A stretch of DNA of 64,000 bases from Pseudoalteromonas piscicida (GCF_002208135.1 NZ_CP021646.1:3750001-3814000), one strand, 5' to 3'; positions 39,744 to 49,809 are shown, numbered from the stretch's first letter. The notes: generated by a model not told the origin, from the letters alone. A program made the numbers and translations.

Positions 39744-42700
39744 TTAGAGTGACTTGATGTTATCGGCTGTTTTCTTATCAACCAGTTTTACAAACGGATC
39801 AACGCCAGCAAATTTCGGTAACTCTGTCACTTTCAATTCAATCTTATTTTCACCTGATGTGATCGCGTGTTTTTGTAGGTATAACAGCGTTTCGTCACTT
39901 TGAATGTTATTAGGATCGGCAGAGAATAAGGCTATATCAATCTCTTGATTAAGCGGGATTTCTTCTTCGTTACCTTCACCATCTGCATGCTTTTTCGCAG
40001 CCTCAACCGTTAAGGTCACTGTATGAAGTTCTCCCGCTTGCGTCGCTTCTTGCACTTCAACCCCCGCAAGCTTAAGCTCATACAACGTAATCGCATTGAA
40101 CTGATCTTCGATAAATACTTGTTCTTGCTCTGAAGCCCCCGCTTTTAAGTAAGTCAAAAAGTCGAGTGTTGTTGGATAGATATCTGTTCTAAAACGATAG
40201 TCATTTAAGAAGCTTCTTAATGCGCTATTGAGTCGCGTTTCTCCAAGTAAATCGTGCAGCGCTAACATCACAACAGAACCTTTATTGTAGTGAATATATT
40301 GCTGACCGACTGTTCTGGATAGCGCCCGCTCTTCATACGGATCAGAGCCTCGTCCACTTAAATAGGTGTCTAGTTCGTACTTCAGGAATTTACGGAGATT
40401 ATTCTCGCCGTACTTTTCTTTCATCACCATAATGGCAGAATATTGCGACAACATTTCCGACAAGATATTTGACCCCTCCACATTAGCACCAATCACCTGA
40501 TGCGCCCACCACTGGTGCGCCAGCTCATGTGAAGTCACATAGTAAGGTACGTTGATATTGTCAGGATTACGGGTATCCGTTAAAAAGCCAACATTCTCCG
40601 AGTAAGGTACTGTATTGGCAAAACTTTGCGCAAAGTCTCGATAACGAGGAAACTCAATAATACGCATTTGCTTATGTTGGTAAGGTCCAAACTCTCGAGT
40701 GAAATAATCAATAGAGTCTTTAGTCGACTGCAACATAGTGTCGACATTCCAAGCATGGTCTTTATGGTAGTAAACCTCGAGCGCAATGCCTTTATACTCT
40801 TCTCGTTTCACCTCAAGATCCATCGACAAGATGTTATAGAAGTGCAGCATCGGAGCATCCATTTCGTAGACATAGGTCGTGCGGCCGTCTTTGCTGTGTT
40901 TTGATTGCAAATAGCCCGGCACCATCGCAACTTGGGACTCATCCGTCGTCACCGTTGCAGCGAATGTGACGAAATTTTCCGCAAACAATGGTTCATGATG
41001 ATAGTGTGTTTCTTCAATCTTATTACCACGTTTTAGTGGTTCAAGACCGCGCTGACGACGCTCACTTTTGTCTTGAATTTGCTTGTAGATACTATAACCA
41101 AATGTCGGGAACAACGTCGTGTTATCGATGAAAGTACCATTGTTCACCAAGGTTTCATCATTGCCTCTATCTACAAAACCAAGCGTTTGACGTACAACTG
41201 ACATCGTAATTTCACGCTGCTCACCCGGTGTCATTGGTTGTGAAAGCTCAAGCCAAGCATGCTTAAAGGTTTTATCCTCTTCACCTAGCGTAGCGCCAGC
41301 CATTTCAACTTGCCACTCTAATGTATGATCAGGTTTATTGACCAAGAATCGAGTGATCTCTTTATCAGAGCGGTTTTCAACCAACAGCTTTACCTGCGCT
41401 TCAATACGACGTGTCTTTGGGAATATCTCAGCATTGAGCTGAACATCTAACGTGACTGGTACAGGGTCATCACGATACTGGGCAAATTGTTGCTCATATT
41501 GCTCCGCAATATCTTCAGCTTCATCTTGCGTGATAAACTCGTTGACCACTTGCGTGTTGTAGTAAATGTAGCTACCACTACCCACGAATATCAGAGCACC
41601 ACAAGCCAATAACGCTTTGCCAGTATTGCCTAACTGATAGCCCATCAGTGCAATGCGCGCTGTCAGCGTTTGTCCTGCACCACGAGGCCAAAGTGCATAG
41701 CTCAATGTCGCTAACATCATGCTAAAACCAAACCAGTACAAATTATACCAATGTGCCGCACTGAGGAAATGACCATAACCATTAATATCTGAGTATGGCA
41801 CTGGGGAAGTGTCGCCCAAGTGATACATGTTGTGCTCAAAACCAAAGTTGCTCAGAACTATCGAAATAATGAAATAAACGACGTAGATCCCCATACCCAT
41901 ATATTTGCTTGGACTCATCACCTGTATCAAAAATGCCAAGGTGGTTTGGAAGGCAAAGCCCAACACATACAAATATCCCAAGCGTACAATATACTGGGCA
42001 AGATCTATCTGCGTTACACCCGACAATAGTTGATAGCTAATGGTAATCAAGCTACCAAATACACATAACAGCGTCATCACCGCAACTAAAGCGATATATT
42101 TAGAGCCCCAAAATACCCAGTTTGCAACAGGGTAAGAGTCAACGATGTCTCCCATTCGCGAATCGCGGTCATGCCATACCAGCTCGGCGCTGTAGTACAC
42201 CAACACAATGACCAATAATTGCCAGAAGCTGCCGTGGATAAGCTCCACCATTCTAAAGGTCACTGGCCACACTTCTGTGCCATACCAATTAAATGAACCA
42301 ACTAACGCAGGTATTAAGGTTGCCACAGCCAAAATTAATAACACTAAGAACGGATAGCTTTTAAGCACTTGCTTTACTTCAAAAGCGGTTCTAGTGCAAA
42401 AGTGTACCCAACTACTACCTGTGCCCGCTTTAAAATCAAAACGATTCAGCAGCGCCGCAGCTTGGCTACCATCTTCTTTAGCCTTGCTCTTGGTTTTTTG
42501 CTTTTGCGGCAAATAATGAGAGGTATTCAGGGCCAAGGCGCCTAAACTGAGCAATGCAACTGACATCCAAATTAAGCGGTTATAGAGCAGCTCATCAACC
42601 AAGCTTATGACTGATGTATTGCGATCTGCAATGGTCCAATATTCTGATTGCGCTGAAATGGCTGATAGGCCAAACATGTCTAAATACGCAGCAATAGTAC

Positions 42701-43313
42701 GATATTCAATATCTGAAAAAATACTATTTGCCACAAGGTAAGTCACAAACAAACCCACGGCAACTAAGTACATGGCTATCATGGTTCTAAATTTTTGCGC
42801 CACCAGTGCAAATAAGCTCGCCATAAAAAACAGTGAAGGGGCCGCAATGATAAATAGGGGCGTTAGGTAAAAGCTGAGTTTATTAGGCCCAATCAGTTCG
42901 GTATCTAACCAACCAACTAAACCACCTATACCAGAGCCTACCCAGATCCCCACTAAACACATTGAAAATACTAGCAAGGTGACAAGATAAGCACCGAGAA
43001 ACCGACCTAAACGATACTGAGCTAAGTGTAAAGGCTTACTCAAAATAAGTTCACTGAACTTACTTTGATCGTCTCTTATCACTGCACTACCAACAAAGTT
43101 AACCACCAAAAAGATGGAAAAAATAGTCATGATGGCAACGGTTTGCAAGATGGCAAAGGGCGAGTTTACATTGACATTGCTGCCACCACCGATCTGTACT
43201 GCGTCCGAAACTGACGCAAAAAAGGTGAGCAAAAATAGAATAAGAGAAGTCACATAAAAGGAAGGCTGACGGACAAAATACCGCAGCTCAAAACGCATCA
43301 TTTTAAATAGCAT
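39744..43313 (-). CDS. ABC transporter permease fused to an M1-family metallopeptidase
   Basis: A 1189-aa fusion. The N-terminal half (about 1-595) is an ABC-2-like permease with roughly a dozen membrane spans. The C-terminal half is an M1 (gluzincin) aminopeptidase-like domain with the zinc motif HELAH (H929, E930, H933) and a downstream Glu (E953) in LSEMLSQYSA. The Glu lies 19 residues after the last His, one more than the usual 18. The peptidase domain should face the periplasm. It starts 11 bp after the ATPase gene at 43325, its probable energiser. The family is widespread but its substrate is not known to me. Confidence 0.9.
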   Translation of the reverse strand: MLFKMMRFELRYFVRQPSFYVTSLILFLLTFFASVSDAVQIGGGSNVNVNSPFAILQTVAIMTIFSIFLVVNFVGSAVIRDDQSKFSELILSKPLHLAQYRLGRFLGAYLVTLLVFSMCLVGIWVGSGIGGLVGWLDTELIGPNKLSFYLTPLFIIAAPSLFFMASLFALVAQKFRTMIAMYLVAVGLFVTYLVANSIFSDIEYRTIAAYLDMFGLSAISAQSEYWTIADRNTSVISLVDELLYNRLIWMSVALLSLGALALNTSHYLPQKQKTKSKAKEDGSQAAALLNRFDFKAGTGSSWVHFCTRTAFEVKQVLKSYPFLVLLILAVATLIPALVGSFNWYGTEVWPVTFRMVELIHGSFWQLLVIVLVYYSAELVWHDRDSRMGDIVDSYPVANWVFWGSKYIALVAVMTLLCVFGSLITISYQLLSGVTQIDLAQYIVRLGYLYVLGFAFQTTLAFLIQVMSPSKYMGMGIYVVYFIISIVLSNFGFEHNMYHLGDTSPVPYSDINGYGHFLSAAHWYNLYWFGFSMMLATLSYALWPRGAGQTLTARIALMGYQLGNTGKALLACGALIFVGSGSYIYYNTQVVNEFITQDEAEDIAEQYEQQFAQYRDDPVPVTLDVQLNAEIFPKTRRIEAQVKLLVENRSDKEITRFLVNKPDHTLEWQVEMAGATLGEEDKTFKHAWLELSQPMTPGEQREITMSVVRQTLGFVDRGNDETLVNNGTFIDNTTLFPTFGYSIYKQIQDKSERRQRGLEPLKRGNKIEETHYHHEPLFAENFVTFAATVTTDESQVAMVPGYLQSKHSKDGRTTYVYEMDAPMLHFYNILSMDLEVKREEYKGIALEVYYHKDHAWNVDTMLQSTKDSIDYFTREFGPYQHKQMRIIEFPRYRDFAQSFANTVPYSENVGFLTDTRNPDNINVPYYVTSHELAHQWWAHQVIGANVEGSNILSEMLSQYSAIMVMKEKYGENNLRKFLKYELDTYLSGRGSDPYEERALSRTVGQQYIHYNKGSVVMLALHDLLGETRLNSALRSFLNDYRFRTDIYPTTLDFLTYLKAGASEQEQVFIEDQFNAITLYELKLAGVEVQEATQAGELHTVTLTVEAAKKHADGEGNEEEIPLNQEIDIALFSADPNNIQSDETLLYLQKHAITSGENKIELKVTELPKFAGVDPFVKLVDKKTADNIKSL

Positions 43314-43324
43314 CTGCCTACTCC

Positions 43325-44206
43325 TTACGCTGCTTGATTATTTCGATGTGTATGCAGAGTAGAAAAATAGACGTCCTCTAAATCGGCAGGTACCGCTTCA
43401 AACCCTTCGGGTGCTTGATCAGCAAATACGTTAAGTAAGGTCTGACCCGCGAATAAACGCTTAGAAATAACCGGTAAGTTTTGTTCTACTTCTTTCGCTT
43501 CAGCGAGCGTGACTGACTTACGCCAGATTTTTCCCTGTAGCTGCTCAGTGAGTGCAATAGGATTACCTTCAAGTAAAATTTGTCCGCTCGCCAGCACGGC
43601 CATATTCGGACATAGCTCAGACACATCCTCCACGATATGCGTTGATAAGATAACCACTTTACTCTCACCTAAGCCAACGAGTAGGTTGTGAAAACGATTA
43701 CGTTCTTCTGGGTCTAATCCCGCCGTCGGTTCATCGACAATGAGTAAATCAGGGTCGCCAAGCAGCGCCTGTGCAATGCCAAAGCGTTGACGCATACCTC
43801 CAGAAAATCCGCTGACCGCATTTTTACGGTGATCATATAAGTTCGTTTGTGCGAGCAATCCGTCAACGGCTTCTTTACGCTCTTTTTTATTATTTAATCC
43901 TTTTAAAATTGCCATATGATCCAATAGATCATACGCACTAACGCGTTGGTACACACCAAAATCTTGCGGCAGGTAGCCTAACCGTGCGCGTAGTGCCTTG
44001 GGTTCTTTTAAAACATCCACACCATCGAACTGTATGGTGCCTGCATCCGCCGACTGTAATGTGGCAATCGTGCGCATCAACGATGATTTACCAGCGCCAT
44101 TGGGCCCAAGTAAACCAAACATTCCCTTTGGAATAGTCAGGTTTACACCTCTCAAAGCATGAACACCATTATCATAGGTTTTTGAAAGTCCTGATATTTC
44201 GAGCAT
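43325..44206 (-). CDS. ABC transporter ATP-binding protein
   Basis: A 293-aa ATPase with Walker A GPNGAGKSS (about 34-42), Q-loop LPQDFG, signature FSGGMRQR, Walker B LLIVDEPTAGLDP and switch His in LSTHIV. It is the first gene of a minus-strand four-gene ABC locus and most likely drives the permease/M1 fusion encoded next. A Shine-Dalgarno AAGGAAAT lies upstream of the ATG. Confidence 0.92.
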   Translation of the reverse strand: MLEISGLSKTYDNGVHALRGVNLTIPKGMFGLLGPNGAGKSSLMRTIATLQSADAGTIQFDGVDVLKEPKALRARLGYLPQDFGVYQRVSAYDLLDHMAILKGLNNKKERKEAVDGLLAQTNLYDHRKNAVSGFSGGMRQRFGIAQALLGDPDLLIVDEPTAGLDPEERNRFHNLLVGLGESKVVILSTHIVEDVSELCPNMAVLASGQILLEGNPIALTEQLQGKIWRKSVTLAEAKEVEQNLPVISKRLFAGQTLLNVFADQAPEGFEAVPADLEDVYFSTLHTHRNNQAA

Positions 44207-44357
44207 TTTTATTTCCTTCCCGGATTTTTATTATTGTCCTTTTTATAACATTTACCTGAGTTAGTGACAATTAACATAAACATATCAATTGAAAATAAAA
44301 GTAAACACTGAAACACTAAGAAACATTCTTAGTTAACAAAACCCAAGGAAAACTAAC

Positions 44358-45035
44358 ATGCAAGATCACGCCAACCACCCACTGACGGATTTTATTGAAT
44401 ACCCTCACGAGGAAATGCTAAGTCGTGCGGAAGCATTCTTGGAAAACAGTAAAAGACGTCATAGCATCCGAGCTTTTAGCGACCGCCCAGTACCGCAAGA
44501 AATCATTGAAACTTGTATCAAAGCAGCGGGCACAGCACCGAGCGGTGCAAACCATCAGCCATGGCACTTTGTGGCGATTAGTAGCATGGATAAGAAACAA
44601 CAGATCCGAGCCGCAGCCGAGGATCTCGAGCGCTCGTTTTACCAAGGCCGTGCCGGAGATGAGTGGTTGGACGCATTAAAACCTTTGGGCACAGACGCAC
44701 AAAAACCTTACTTAGAACATGCCCCTTGGCTTATCGCTATTTTTAGTCAGAAAAAAGGTGGGATCCACGCGGAAGACAAAAATACCAACTACTATGTTCA
44801 TGAATCGGTCGGGATCGCCACAGGGTTTCTTATTCAAGCTCTGCATAATGCAGGACTTGCAACACTGACCCATACCCCTAAACCGATGAGCTTTTTAACT
44901 GAGTTGTGCGGTAGAGACAAAGATAACGAACGTCCTTATATGTTACTGATTGCGGGTTATCCAAGTGAAGATGCAACTATTCCAGAGCACGCAACGGTGA
45001 AAAAGTCGCTTGAAGAAATCGCTTCGTTTATTTAA
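44358..45035 (+). CDS. Nitroreductase-fold flavoprotein, iodotyrosine deiodinase-like
   Basis: A 225-aa FMN-dependent protein. RRHSIRAF (33-40) and [12 protein letters not shown] (58-69) are FMN-binding motifs. The active-site lid residues of iodotyrosine deiodinases appear to be conserved: E91, Y95 and K116 have the same spacing (+4 and +21) as E153/Y157/K178 of mouse IYD. The later [20 protein letters not shown] also matches that subfamily better than ordinary nitroreductases. Likely reaction: reductive dehalogenation of halotyrosines; this is inferred. A good AAGGA site precedes the ATG. Unlinked monocistron. Confidence 0.85.
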   Translation: MQDHANHPLTDFIEYPHEEMLSRAEAFLENSKRRHSIRAFSDRPVPQEIIETCIKAAGTAPSGANHQPWHFVAISSMDKKQQIRAAAEDLERSFYQGRAGDEWLDALKPLGTDAQKPYLEHAPWLIAIFSQKKGGIHAEDKNTNYYVHESVGIATGFLIQALHNAGLATLTHTPKPMSFLTELCGRDKDNERPYMLLIAGYPSEDATIPEHATVKKSLEEIASFI

Positions 45036-45042
45036 AAGCTCG

Positions 45043-45076
45043 GATCAGCTAGCTGTCACTGTGCAGCTAGCTGATC
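45043..45076 (-). terminator. Large perfect hairpin at the end of the RND operon
   Basis: GATCAGCTAGCTG / CAGCTAGCTGATC, a perfect 13-bp stem with an 8-nt loop, containing the stop codon and last codons of the adaptor gene. On the minus strand it is followed by CGAGCTTTTAAAT. It may also end transcription from the convergent nitroreductase gene. Confidence 0.6.
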
Positions 45077-46099
45077 GCCTTCGTTTAGGCCGCTAATCAC
45101 GAGCGTTTTATTACCTGCTTCTTCGCCTAGCCTGAGATAGCGCTTGTGAAGTTGGTCATTTTCTACTACCTCGACCATCGCCAATTGACCATGCTTGCTG
45201 ATCAAATTAGTTGGTATTTGGATAACCGACTGCTCGCCAAGCACCAGCTCAACCAAAGCGTACATCCCAGGTACCACATTCTGCATCAAAGGCATATCCA
45301 GTTTAATAATAAAACTGCGCGCTTGGCTGTCGGCAATTGGCACCATCTCCGACACTCGCGCAGTTTGGGTTATATCTAGCGCAGGTATGCGTACTTTAAT
45401 CTCGCTCCCTAGCTGAATATGCTTAACTTGGCTCTCTCGAATTGGTGCTTCAATCTGCAATTGCAATGGATTGAATAGCGAGATGATGGCGCTACCAGGA
45501 CTAACCATGCTGCCTGGCTCTTTTAAGCGCTCCACCACTTTACCGGAAATAGGAGCTGTTATTTGCGTGTAACCCAGCGCGACTTCAGCACTGCGATACG
45601 CTTCTTGCAATGCATTATCTTGTGCTTGTAACTCGTTGACCGCGGCTTGCCACTCATCCACTTGATTAATCGCGATAAGCCCTTTTTCATTGAGAGTTTT
45701 GTTGCGCGCTAATTGCTTAGTTGCTTGTTCTAGCTTAGCTGAATTCGCCGCTTGCTGCGCCGCCACTCTTTGCAGCTCCGCTTTAAGCTCTGCATCATCA
45801 AGTGTCGCTATTAGCTGTCCTGCAGAGACTTTATCACCGGCTCTTACGTTAAGCGTTTTAAGCTCCGCCAATAACCGGCTGGACACTAACGTATTTTCTT
45901 TTGCGACCACACTCGCAGGCACTTGTTCAATCATCGCAATCAGCGACTTTTGCACGGTATAACGTGCTCCTTGATAGGCTGGAAGTTCGGACTTATTACC
46001 CGGAGCTAGCTTATTTTGGAATCCACCAGCAAGCCATACGACCATCAATAATAGGCAAAAAATAGCAAGAACAGGAATAAAGATTTTATTACGAGACAT
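45056..46099 (-). CDS. RND efflux periplasmic adaptor (membrane fusion protein)
   Basis: A 347-aa HlyD/MFP-family protein: an N-terminal membrane anchor (about 8-26), a lipoyl-type half-motif around ELKTLNVRAGDKVSAGQLIATLDD, a coiled-coil hairpin (about 100-165) and a second lipoyl half (TQITAPISGKVVERL). It bridges the inner-membrane pump and an outer-membrane channel, which is not encoded nearby. The start overlaps the pump gene by 11 bp. The 3' end lies inside a perfect hairpin. Confidence 0.9.
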   Translation of the reverse strand: MSRNKIFIPVLAIFCLLLMVVWLAGGFQNKLAPGNKSELPAYQGARYTVQKSLIAMIEQVPASVVAKENTLVSSRLLAELKTLNVRAGDKVSAGQLIATLDDAELKAELQRVAAQQAANSAKLEQATKQLARNKTLNEKGLIAINQVDEWQAAVNELQAQDNALQEAYRSAEVALGYTQITAPISGKVVERLKEPGSMVSPGSAIISLFNPLQLQIEAPIRESQVKHIQLGSEIKVRIPALDITQTARVSEMVPIADSQARSFIIKLDMPLMQNVVPGMYALVELVLGEQSVIQIPTNLISKHGQLAMVEVVENDQLHKRYLRLGEEAGNKTLVISGLNEGDQLAAQ

Positions 46100-49000
46100 G
46101 AGAAGACTCCTGAACTGATGAGGTGTTAATAGAGTGGTTAGATGTCGATGATGATTTGAATACTAAATAGTAAACGATAGGCACGACCAGCAGTGAAAAT
46201 AACGTTGAAGCAATGATCCCGAAAATAATAGCAAGGGCGAGACCACTAAAAACCGGATCTAAGATAATCACTAAATTGCCTAATAACGTCGTACCCGCAG
46301 TAAGTAATACCGGTCGCATTCTTACACTTCCCGCCGCAATCAATGCATCGATTAGTGCCATACCGGCCGCGCGAGACTGATTAATAAACTCCACCAAAAT
46401 AAGGGAGTTTCTCACCACTATTCCGGCCAGCGCTATCATTCCTATCATCGCGGTCGCTGTAAATAACACAGGCTCTGGCGCACCAGCAATCACACGCTCA
46501 CCAAATTGATTGAGCAACCAAAAGCCCGGCATAATCCCTATCATGGTGAGGGGAATAGCCGACATAATGATAAGTGATAAGCTACTAGACGCTGTTTGTA
46601 TCCGCAGAATGATAAAAATCGCCACCAGAGCAAACGCAAATGCGATCCCCATGTCTCTAAACACATCTATGGTAATGCGCCACTCACCTTCGCCTTTGAA
46701 GGTATAATGGGTTCCCTCTAACATTGACCAAGTTACTCCACCGCCACTGTGTAGAAAGGTGCGAGACGTCCAATTGCTCGGTGTTATCTGTTGATTTTCA
46801 TCCGCAACCACATCGGCTATAACCTCTGCTGGCGTACGGCCATTTAGCTCCGCAAACACATAAATCACTTCTTGCAGATCTTTGCGAAGGATCACGGGAG
46901 CCGTAGGGATAGATGTTAATTCGCCAAGTTCACCAATCGCAACAAGAGGCCTCGCAGCCTGCTCTAAGCCATATTTCTGAGTGGTTTTTGCCAACGCCTG
47001 ACGACCACGGACTTGCATCGCTAACACGTTTTGCCATTGATTACGCTGCGCGTAACTTACACCCAACTCGATGGGCACTGTTGCAGCCTCACCTTGGGTA
47101 TATAAAAAACCAGCTGGCATGCAGCTGCTTGCAACCACTAACGATTGATTAATATCCTCTGTGGCCACACCAGACAGCGCGGCCTTTTGTTTATCAACCA
47201 CAAACCGCTTTAGCAATGTTGGTGAAGCCATAGAGGTGTCAACCTCAACCACATGTGGCTCTTGCCTTAAGCGATGCGCTAACCTCTGGGCTGCTTGCTC
47301 TTGCGTATCGCGAGAAACAAACGGATCTGCATAAACCTCAGCAACGAGTGTGCTTAACACCGGAGGCCCCGGCGGTACTTCCACCACTTTCACTTGCGTC
47401 AACGTTTGGTTAAAAGGCTGAAGCTTTTCGCGCAGCCGCATGACGATGGCGTGAGATTGGTGTTCTCGTTCGTTCTTATCCACCAATAAAACCCTAAGTT
47501 CGGCAAGATGAGTACCGCTACGACGATAATAACCTCGCACCATACCATTAAAATCCATACTGGAAGGTTTACCGACAAAAGCGGCTATGTCGGTCACTTC
47601 AGTTTCTGACCAAACGATTTGCTGTACTTGCCTCGCCATTGCAGCCGTTTGCTCAAGGCTGGTTCCCTCGGGCATATCTATCAGTACTTGGATTTCACTT
47701 TTATTGTCAAACGGCAGCAATTTCAGCGGTACGGCCCTAAAAATAGGGAGGCTAACACTCGCAACGAATAGCCCTAACACGCCCCATAATAACCACTTAG
47801 CTTTGCGTGGGCTTTGTAAAATTGGCAGCATGATTTTGCTGTAGTACGAGTCTTGAGGCGCTACTTCGTTTGTTTTTGAGTCCGCTTTGAGTAACTTTTT
47901 AGACAACCAAGGCGTCACTAAAAAAGCCACTAACGTCGAAGCAATGACACTAATGGGGACGTTAAAAGCCATGGGTGCCATATATGGGCCCATCATGCCA
48001 GTAATAAACGCCAATGGAATAAACGCCATGATAATAGTTAACGTTGACATCAAAAGCGCAGACTTGATCTCGACCATCGCGGCAACGATGTTATGATCAG
48101 TATCAGCCGCCGCGCCACGATGAATAAACCGGCTAATATTATCAATACCTGTGATTGGGTCATCGACTAGCAACCCCAACGACAAAATAAGCGCAAACAA
48201 AGTGACTCGATTAATGGTGTAACCAAACGCAAAGTCCAAGCCAAGTGTAATGCCATAGCAAATCGGCACAGCAAGACCAACAACGATTGCAGGCCGCCAA
48301 CCTAAAAATACACCGACAAATACCACAACGGTAAATACCGCAAAGGCTAAGCTTGAAGTGAGATTATTGACTTTGTCATTGGCTGTCTCACCATAATTTC
48401 TTAATACTTTTACCGATACCTCTTCTGGAAGGAGATCCCGTTGTAACTGGGTCACAAGCGCTAAACTTTGCTCTGCAACCGTCACGGCATTGCTGCCCTT
48501 TTGCTTTGCCACGCCAATCGTCACTAAGGGAGCTGCAGTCTGGGTGTCGCTACTTGCTAACCACTGATAGCTATCTGGCTCACTAGGACCATCAAAAACC
48601 CGCGCAACTTCCTTTAAAATAATGGCACGACCATTGATTACATTCACCGTGAGGCCTTCCAGTGCCGACTTATTACGAAGGACATCACCAGATTCAAAAG
48701 CAATCGTGTTACTGCCCGCCGTCACTTGTCCTACTCGTGTCACTAGGTTACTACTTTGGATTGCACCTAAAACGTCCATTGGTGTTGTTTGATGTGCGGC
48801 AAGGGCAGCTAAGTTCAACTCAACCCTAAGTGCTCTCGTGCGCCCGGTAATAACCGAAACCTCGCTGGTATCTGCGATACTCTGTAACTGGATAGCTAGT
48901 TCTTGTGCAAAGCGCGTTAGCGCGTAGTCATCATATAGCTCCGGCTTTGAACTTGTCAGTCCGAGCATAAGAATCGGAACGTCATCGACTTCTATTGGAC

Positions 49001-49394
49001 GGATCTGCCACTGAGTGACAATTCCCGGCATAGTATGCTGATTGGCATACAGCTTAGTGTAGGTGTTGAGAATGGCTTTCTCTCTGTCTTCACCCACATG
49101 AAACCTTAACGTAACAACCGTACCGCCGGTTTGGGTCGTAGAATAGACGTGTTCAACACCCGGAATTTGCAGTAGTAACTTTTCAAGTGGTGTGGTGACC
49201 AATCGTGCGACTTCTGGTGAGGCAGTATTTGGCACCGATACATGAATATCCAACATAGGCACCACTATTTGTGGTTCTTCCTCTCGTGGTGTCATTTGCA
49301 ATGCAAATAATCCAAGTACCACAGCGCACAAGAAAATAATCGTTGGCAAGCGGCCTTGTAGAGCATACCGAATGACACCATCTAACTTTTGCAT
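46089..49394 (-). CDS. RND-family efflux pump permease
   Basis: An 1101-aa AcrB-type proton-driven pump with the expected two-fold repeat: a single N-terminal span, a large periplasmic porter domain, then spans 2-6, and the same in the second half. The proton-relay Asp pair in TM4 is present (D411, D412 in GLLVDDPITG). Substrate class cannot be told. It lies directly downstream of the ArsR-type regulator (14 bp), suggesting control by that repressor. No outer-membrane channel gene is in this operon. Confidence 0.93.
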   Translation of the reverse strand: MQKLDGVIRYALQGRLPTIIFLCAVVLGLFALQMTPREEEPQIVVPMLDIHVSVPNTASPEVARLVTTPLEKLLLQIPGVEHVYSTTQTGGTVVTLRFHVGEDREKAILNTYTKLYANQHTMPGIVTQWQIRPIEVDDVPILMLGLTSSKPELYDDYALTRFAQELAIQLQSIADTSEVSVITGRTRALRVELNLAALAAHQTTPMDVLGAIQSSNLVTRVGQVTAGSNTIAFESGDVLRNKSALEGLTVNVINGRAIILKEVARVFDGPSEPDSYQWLASSDTQTAAPLVTIGVAKQKGSNAVTVAEQSLALVTQLQRDLLPEEVSVKVLRNYGETANDKVNNLTSSLAFAVFTVVVFVGVFLGWRPAIVVGLAVPICYGITLGLDFAFGYTINRVTLFALILSLGLLVDDPITGIDNISRFIHRGAAADTDHNIVAAMVEIKSALLMSTLTIIMAFIPLAFITGMMGPYMAPMAFNVPISVIASTLVAFLVTPWLSKKLLKADSKTNEVAPQDSYYSKIMLPILQSPRKAKWLLWGVLGLFVASVSLPIFRAVPLKLLPFDNKSEIQVLIDMPEGTSLEQTAAMARQVQQIVWSETEVTDIAAFVGKPSSMDFNGMVRGYYRRSGTHLAELRVLLVDKNEREHQSHAIVMRLREKLQPFNQTLTQVKVVEVPPGPPVLSTLVAEVYADPFVSRDTQEQAAQRLAHRLRQEPHVVEVDTSMASPTLLKRFVVDKQKAALSGVATEDINQSLVVASSCMPAGFLYTQGEAATVPIELGVSYAQRNQWQNVLAMQVRGRQALAKTTQKYGLEQAARPLVAIGELGELTSIPTAPVILRKDLQEVIYVFAELNGRTPAEVIADVVADENQQITPSNWTSRTFLHSGGGVTWSMLEGTHYTFKGEGEWRITIDVFRDMGIAFAFALVAIFIILRIQTASSSLSLIIMSAIPLTMIGIMPGFWLLNQFGERVIAGAPEPVLFTATAMIGMIALAGIVVRNSLILVEFINQSRAAGMALIDALIAAGSVRMRPVLLTAGTTLLGNLVIILDPVFSGLALAIIFGIIASTLFSLLVVPIVYYLVFKSSSTSNHSINTSSVQESSHVS

Positions 49395-49408
49395 CTCTGT
49401 CGTTCCTG

Positions 49409-49714
49409 TTACTCTGCACTTGAGGCGCAGAACAGCTGATATAAACTCTCGAGTAGCACAGCGACTCGGCTATCTTTAACGTGATAATAAATCGTCGCCC
49501 CCTCACGACGAGTAGTCACGATTTGTGCCTTTCTCATGCTGGCTAAATGCTGTGATAAGGCAGACTGCGCTAACGGCACCATTTCATTAAGCTGGCTGAC
49601 GCTGAGCTCTTGCTTTTGTAATGCACACAAAATCATCAAGCGATTTTTATTCGCCATGAGCTTTAGCAATGCTTCTGCCTGCTCGGCATTTTGTGCCATT
49701 TGCTGAAGATCCAT
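49409..49714 (-). CDS. ArsR-family repressor with persulfide-sensor-type cysteines
   Basis: A 101-aa winged-helix regulator from the ATG at 49714, which has GGGAG upstream; the frame to 49756 is unsupported. The recognition region reads LAQSALSQHLASMRKA. It has exactly two cysteines, C30 and C96, 66 residues apart, the same spacing as in BigR (C42/C108) and SqrR (C41/C107), which sense persulfides by forming an intramolecular tetrasulfide. Metal-site CxC motifs of classical ArsR are absent. It heads the RND operon and faces the rhodanese operon across tandem operator half-sites. Confidence 0.87.
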   Translation of the reverse strand: MDLQQMAQNAEQAEALLKLMANKNRLMILCALQKQELSVSQLNEMVPLAQSALSQHLASMRKAQIVTTRREGATIYYHVKDSRVAVLLESLYQLFCASSAE

Positions 49715-49754
49715 GTTCACTCCCAAAAAATAAATATGCTTAAAGTATAGACAC

Positions 49755-49794
49755 AAACATTAGTGATGTCTAATATTAGAAATAACTAATATTA
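49755..49794. promoter_or_regulatory. Tandem operator half-sites for the ArsR-type repressor
   Basis: Three half-sites at a 15-16 bp pitch: AAACATTAG (49755-49763), CTAATATTAG (49770-49779) and CTAATATTA (49786-49794), separated by 6-nt spacers. The right pair, TAATATTAG-n6-CTAATATTA, is a perfect 9-bp inverted repeat. The AT-rich dyad fits an ArsR/BigR operator and lies in the divergent promoter region, so it could repress both operons. Confidence 0.7.
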
Positions 49795-49809
49795 AAGGTG
49801 ACACTCATT

